From contig JACJNX010000028.1 of NCBI GenBank assembly GCA_014695255.1, positions 1 to 64,000 on the forward strand: a stretch of DNA of 64,000 nucleotides, read 5' to 3'. Under the pieces are notes generated by a model. It was given only the letters and a program-made list of their open reading frames with translations, was not told the DNA's origin and made no database searches. Origin of the DNA: Cyanobacteria bacterium FACHB-63 (lineage in GTDB: Bacteria; Cyanobacteriota; Cyanobacteriia; Leptolyngbyales; Leptolyngbyaceae). The translations under genes and the position numbers were made by a program. Position 1 is the stretch's first letter. Every line of letters begins with the position of its first letter. Below are positions 60,884 through 64,000 of the stretch, one piece after another.

Positions 60884-61807
60884 TTAATGATCAATGGCGT
60901 AAGTATAATCGAACAGTTGCCCCACTTGGTGACGTAAGCCTGCTAATGGGTAAAGTTTTGGAGCCATCGTTTCTGCATATTGATCGGCTGCCACGATCGC
61001 GTGACGTGCTTCGGCTTTCGGCAGTCGCCCTTGCTTGAATGCTTGAATTAAGGCTTCGATGCCTTGGTTGTATTCCGCGCTGTTCCGGAAGTTGAACTGT
61101 TGCTGAGTTTGTTGTGAGGTTGCTTGCGATGGGTTTGTGGGTGAAGCATTCGGAGCGACTGCGACCATTGGTAACACGATCGGAGCTTGCAGCGACAGCA
61201 CATAGACACTAGCAGCAGGCAACTGCACAACCCGAACATTTTTGGGAGAAGACATCCCACTGAGAATCCCGATCGCGCCTCCAATCATTCCTCCACGCTC
61301 AAACATATCCGTAGAGCGGCTACTTGGAGCCGTTGCACCCATAACAGATCCCAAAAGGTTGCCAAAAACGCCGCTATTTTCGCGGGCACGCTCTGCACCG
61401 CTGACCTGCTCGATCGTATTGCCCGGAATCACCGCCGTTGTTGCTTGAATCGGGACAATCTGACCGCGAACGACGATCGCTTCTGCCACGATTCGCGCTC
61501 CACCATTCTCCGGCTTTAATTTGATAGAGACGGGCGTATCAGCCGGAACCACTTCGTTTCCTTGCAGATCAATCAGCGGTTGTGCCAACGGAACCGTTAA
61601 GGGATAGTCTTGTTTTTGTCCCACGTCAACATTGACTGCACCAGGAAGCTTAATCACGACTCCTGCTGTTTGAGGGATGATTGTACCAGACTGAGGGCTA
61701 GAGAGAGAGGCTGTGTTAGAAACCACGACCTGAGCCGAAACCGGAAGCGCAACAGGAGCAGAAACCGCGATCGTTAAAGCCAAGTTCAACAGTGTACGAG
61801 CGTTCAT
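60884..61807 (-). CDS. Exported protein of unknown function with glycine-rich segment
   Basis: The 307-residue protein has a clear signal peptide (LLNLALTIAVSAPVALPVSA). A beta-rich region follows (QDYPLTVPLAQPLIDLQGNE; VPADTPVSIKLKPENGGARI). A Gly-rich hydrophobic stretch, GGMIGGAIGILSGM, may insert in a membrane, and the C-terminus is helical. I do not recognise a family beyond cyanobacterial exported proteins of similar layout. The ATG at 61807 has a ribosome site (AGGAAAG) upstream and is preferred to 61903. The promoter region contains one copy of the repeat shared with vapB. Confidence 0.65.
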   Translation of the reverse strand: MNARTLLNLALTIAVSAPVALPVSAQVVVSNTASLSSPQSGTIIPQTAGVVIKLPGAVNVDVGQKQDYPLTVPLAQPLIDLQGNEVVPADTPVSIKLKPENGGARIVAEAIVVRGQIVPIQATTAVIPGNTIEQVSGAERARENSGVFGNLLGSVMGATAPSSRSTDMFERGGMIGGAIGILSGMSSPKNVRVVQLPAASVYVLSLQAPIVLPMVAVAPNASPTNPSQATSQQTQQQFNFRNSAEYNQGIEALIQAFKQGRLPKAEARHAIVAADQYAETMAPKLYPLAGLRHQVGQLFDYTYAIDH

Positions 61808-61918
61808 CAGTCTTTCCTCTGTACGATTACATCTGAGGAATAGGGACGGCGATCGACTTTTATGCAGCTTCTCTCGCAGGTAGCTAGAAGCAAGTTTTTG
61901 CACTTGTTGGTGGCGATC

Positions 61919-61989
61919 GAGACCTTCATTAGCCTTACTACACGGGTAAGCAATAACTTCGCTACACGAGCGCGTGTTTGCGAATGCCC
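61919..61989. repeat. Repeat copy A downstream of vapC
   Basis: GAGACCTT, TTAGCCTTACTACACGGGTA and GCGAATGCC occur here in the same order as in copy B at 62732-62780. Between them is an imperfect inverted arrangement, CTACACGAGCGCGTGTTTG. The copy lies upstream of the exported-protein gene and just past the vapC stop. Confidence 0.6.
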
Positions 61990-62032
61990 CTTTCCATCAT
62001 AATTTTACTTATCTAGCAGAAGTAACCAAGGT

Positions 62033-62461
62033 TTAGACTGTCCAATCCTCGATAGATAATGCTGGTACTTTCTGAAAATCTCTTGTATTTCGAGTGAGTA
62101 CCGCTAAGTTTCTTGAAAGTGCTATGGATGCGATCCGCAAATCCATCGTGGAGACTCGAATTTTCTGGTTTTGCAGTTGCTCGAAGACTGCCAATGCTGG
62201 TGCATCAAACGGTAAAACTATAGCTTGCGAGAACCCCTGGAGTATTTCGGATAACAGGGTGTATCCACGAATCAAATCAGATTTGGTCTTAGCTCGATTA
62301 ACGAAATCATGAGCGCCGATCGCTTGTTCGTGAAAACTAATAATTGAGAGCGCAAAGTCAACCGGCGGGAATCGGCTCATCCTGCTTAGCAAGGCTGCGA
62401 ATTCTGGACTTGAACGGCGCTGAAGAAGACTAATATGATCGGTATCCAGCAAATACTTCAT
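62033..62461 (-). CDS. vapC: VapC-type PIN-domain toxin
   Basis: The 142-residue protein is a PIN-domain ribonuclease. Acidic residues at the conserved places include Asp6 and Asp8 (MKYLLDTDHIS), Asp in MDLRIASIALSRN and the terminal TRNTRDFQKVP loop. PIN toxins cleave tRNA or rRNA when freed from the antitoxin. Its ATG overlaps the TGA of the upstream antitoxin gene (ATGA, 62458-62461), so translation is coupled. Length is normal for VapC. Confidence 0.9.
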   Translation of the reverse strand: MKYLLDTDHISLLQRRSSPEFAALLSRMSRFPPVDFALSIISFHEQAIGAHDFVNRAKTKSDLIRGYTLLSEILQGFSQAIVLPFDAPALAVFEQLQNQKIRVSTMDLRIASIALSRNLAVLTRNTRDFQKVPALSIEDWTV

Positions 62462-62676
62462 CTAGAGCCATCATATTCATCTACAGGTTTGTCGGAGTCG
62501 CGAAATTCCTGCCCATACTTCAAGGCTTGTAAGAAAGCATCTTCATCCGAGATTGAGCCGATGAGATTCTGCAGCCAGTTCGTAGAAGCAGATTCAGCAG
62601 CGGATTTCTGCTTGAGGGCAGCAACTTCTTGCTCAAGTTTCGCTAAACGTTGCTCGATCGCGGTTTCGTCTAACAT
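62458..62676 (-). CDS. vapB: VapB-type antitoxin
   Basis: The 72-residue protein starts MLDETAIEQRLAKLEQEVAA, a coiled-coil antitoxin N-terminus found next to PIN toxins in cyanobacteria. It continues with an acidic C-terminal tail (ISDEDAFLQALKYGQEFRDS) that should wrap the toxin. It overlaps vapC by 4 bp. The start could instead be an ATG at 62688 or, less likely, a codon at 62721. The coiled coil may serve for dimerisation; a separate DNA-binding fold is not obvious. Confidence 0.8.
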   Translation of the reverse strand: MLDETAIEQRLAKLEQEVAALKQKSAAESASTNWLQNLIGSISDEDAFLQALKYGQEFRDSDKPVDEYDGSR

Positions 62677-62731
62677 AGTTTTACGCATACGCTCTTCGTT
62701 AATTCCAAGAATAGCGCACACAGAAGGGATC

Positions 62732-62780
62732 GAGACCTTGAGCGTTAGCCTTACTACACGTGTAGGCGATCGCGAATGCC
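62732..62780. promoter_or_regulatory. Repeat copy B with perfect 12-bp palindrome, likely vapBC operator
   Basis: GAGACCTTGAGCGTTAGCC is followed by the perfect palindrome CTACACGTGTAG (62754-62765) and GCGATCGCGAATGCC. It sits 44-104 bp upstream of the possible vapB start codons, where toxin-antitoxin operators are found. Copy A at 61919 shares most of the sequence. Confidence 0.55.
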
Positions 62781-62833
62781 TTTGCCCACTACAATCACTT
62801 CAATTTCGCTAATCTCAACGCTCAGAAGAAATT

Positions 62834-63076
62834 CTACTGATTGATACTCTGAGCGGTCATTATCGCGTTAATATGCGTGAAAATTCGATCGAGTTCTGCG
62901 ATCGCATCCAATTCACCAATCTCTTCAATTGCCAGTTGATCCGCTTTCTTTTTCTCTAGTAATTCTTCCATCCGAAGCTGTAGCGCATCGCTGAACTTGA
63001 ACAAATTCCATCCACCAATTTTTTCAATTTGGATTTCATGCACGAAAGAAGATGGCTTGGTAAGGATTGCGTCCAT
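62834..63076 (-). CDS. Small conserved-type protein, antitoxin-like neighbourhood
   Basis: The 80-residue protein reads SFVHEIQIEKIGGWNLFKFS, then LQLRMEELLEKKKADQLAIE and ends ELDRIFTHINAIMTAQS. It is mostly helical and acidic/basic mixed. I recognise the pattern (FVxELxVExxGxWxxFKFxDxLQxRxxELxEKKK) from small cyanobacterial proteins of unknown function near mobile or toxin genes. It lies between vapBC and the HEPN gene and 31 bp after the latter, so it may be co-transcribed with it. Confidence 0.65.
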   Translation of the reverse strand: MDAILTKPSSFVHEIQIEKIGGWNLFKFSDALQLRMEELLEKKKADQLAIEEIGELDAIAELDRIFTHINAIMTAQSINQ

Positions 63077-63107
63077 TTTAGTTCCTGTCGATCTCTAGAA
63101 CATCGTT

Positions 63108-64000
63108 TTACTGCGTGGACAGAAGTGCTTCTTCTACAGATTTGGGAAGCTCGATCACATAAAAGCGATCGCTCGAAACCGCATAATTCTCTCCGCTCTC
63201 ATCAATCACTCGAATCAAACCATTACTTGCAGCTTGCTCATCGGGTATCGCTCGATAGAGCTTACCAACTTCGAGTGACGCTGGATGACCTTTGTTACTA
63301 AGACAGATAGCGAATTGGGTTCGGGCTGATGCTGGCTTTAACCTCGTACTCAATCTGCTAATTTGACTATCAACCTCGTTCATTGTTGTATACCGTGTCC
63401 GTAAGCTAAACAAGCTCAAAATGCTCCAGGCTGTGTACTTACAAATCTCAGCAACATCAGCTTCATCAATGACTTGATTTGCTAAGTAGTTCATACCGCG
63501 ATGAATAATATCTGACCGCTTGCCATAGAGTCCTTTTATTCTGCTGTGTATGCTTTCTATATCTTCAATGTCAACAAAGCCGTATTCGCTAAAAGTATTA
63601 ATCACAGTGACTCCTTTAGCTAAAGCTTCTGTAGGATTTTTAGAGTGAGTAAAAATGCACTCCAGTGCAGTCCAATATTTCAAGAACGCTACATCTAAGT
63701 CTGGTTCGTTCTGTGCTTCACCTATCCAATAAATTGCCGTTAAAATTCGCCCTTCTAGCTCGGTCTGCGAGGAAGCATTAATAATTTCAACAAAATCTTC
63801 TAGAAAGCCGTTAGATGTCAAGTCTTGAAATAAATTCACATCTATCGTGAGCTTTTGCAATGGCTTTCTTCCACGACCAGAGACTAGAATAATAGCACTG
63901 TCTCTATCTCTGTTGATTATAGTTCTCTCATTGTTGCTATAAGATTCGGATGAAATATTAATCCTCACAATTTGCTGTGTGATTCTAGTATGTGCAAATA
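63108..64000 (-). CDS. HEPN-domain protein, 5' end beyond the window
   Basis: At least 297 residues are visible. The frame stays open to the right edge (FAHTRITQQI before the possible GTG at 63968), so the N-terminus is missing. The central helical region contains VAFLKYWTALECIFTHSKN and YGKRSDIIHRGMNYL, where RSDIIH fits the Rx4H motif of HEPN ribonucleases such as the ApeA-type C-terminal domains. A small beta domain follows (GKLYRAIPDEQA...VIDESGENYAV). HEPN proteins act as RNases in defence and toxin systems. The identity of the N-terminal domain decides the system. Confidence 0.7.
   Translation of the reverse strand, partial: FAHTRITQQIVRINISSESYSNNERTIINRDRDSAIILVSGRGRKPLQKLTIDVNLFQDLTSNGFLEDFVEIINASSQTELEGRILTAIYWIGEAQNEPDLDVAFLKYWTALECIFTHSKNPTEALAKGVTVINTFSEYGFVDIEDIESIHSRIKGLYGKRSDIIHRGMNYLANQVIDEADVAEICKYTAWSILSLFSLRTRYTTMNEVDSQISRLSTRLKPASARTQFAICLSNKGHPASLEVGKLYRAIPDEQAASNGLIRVIDESGENYAVSSDRFYVIELPKSVEEALLSTQ

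Noticed and set aside
1-64000. Frequent GCGATCGC palindromes
   Set aside because: These are HIP1 sites, a genome-wide feature of many cyanobacteria, and do not mark individual regulatory sites.

Overview
The window is chromosomal DNA from a cyanobacterium. It carries a magnesium chelatase subunit (chlI) for chlorophyll synthesis, an OCP-N-domain-like carotenoid protein, a HetZ-family regulator, a DUF3172 protein, a CyaC-type adenylate cyclase and giant Ser/Thr-His hybrid kinases. The palindrome GCGATCGC (HIP1) recurs throughout. Gene order and composition fit a filamentous, Leptolyngbya-like species; that placement is inference. I see no rRNA, tRNA, CRISPR array or prophage.

Layout. 1-2430 is a decayed stretch. 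It holds a 2'-5' RNA ligase gene apparently broken by the end of an insertion sequence, an intact Vat-type acetyltransferase, and relics of an exported protein and of a NADAR protein. 2433-7800 holds a MoxR/DUF58 pair, a DoxX-like protein, dapB, chlI and the carotenoid-domain protein. 7988-15321 holds a small acidic protein, an ATPase-like protein with a degenerate P-loop, nrdR, cyaC and a proline/serine-rich TonB-like protein. 15366-29194 holds an M1 aminopeptidase divergent from hetZ, a 1792-residue Ser/Thr-His kinase, an M48 peptidase, an HDAC-like deacetylase, a translationally coupled membrane-protein pair and a BON-domain protein. 29421-43222 holds ilvN, a huge DUF4347/PA14/Calx-beta/glucose-dehydrogenase exoprotein with 471-bp tandem repeats, mutS2, sppA, a three-gene envelope/Uma2 operon, an ABC-2 permease and a pentapeptide-repeat protein. 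43237-52175 holds a SulP transporter with a cyclic-nucleotide-binding domain, an alpha/beta hydrolase, a lone SLH domain, a shortened PBP4-type carboxypeptidase, oligopeptidase B and a cytochrome P450.

52323-55822 is a metal-homeostasis locus. A MerR-type promoter drives copZ, copA, a previously easy-to-miss 26-residue membrane peptide and a membrane cupredoxin. A convergent csoR-type repressor has its own G/C-tract operator. 55872-64000 looks like a conflict/defence edge: a caspase plus pseudo-caspase NLR-like protein with 14 WD40 blades, a secreted protein, a vapBC toxin-antitoxin pair flanked by repeated palindromic sequences, a small conserved protein and a HEPN-domain protein that runs off the right edge.

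The strongest candidates for new biology are the copA-associated micropeptide with its two-regulator layout, the caspase/pseudo-caspase tandem, the compact PBP4, and the possible link between CyaC and the cNMP-binding SulP transporter. All functional statements rest on motif recognition; no database search was possible.
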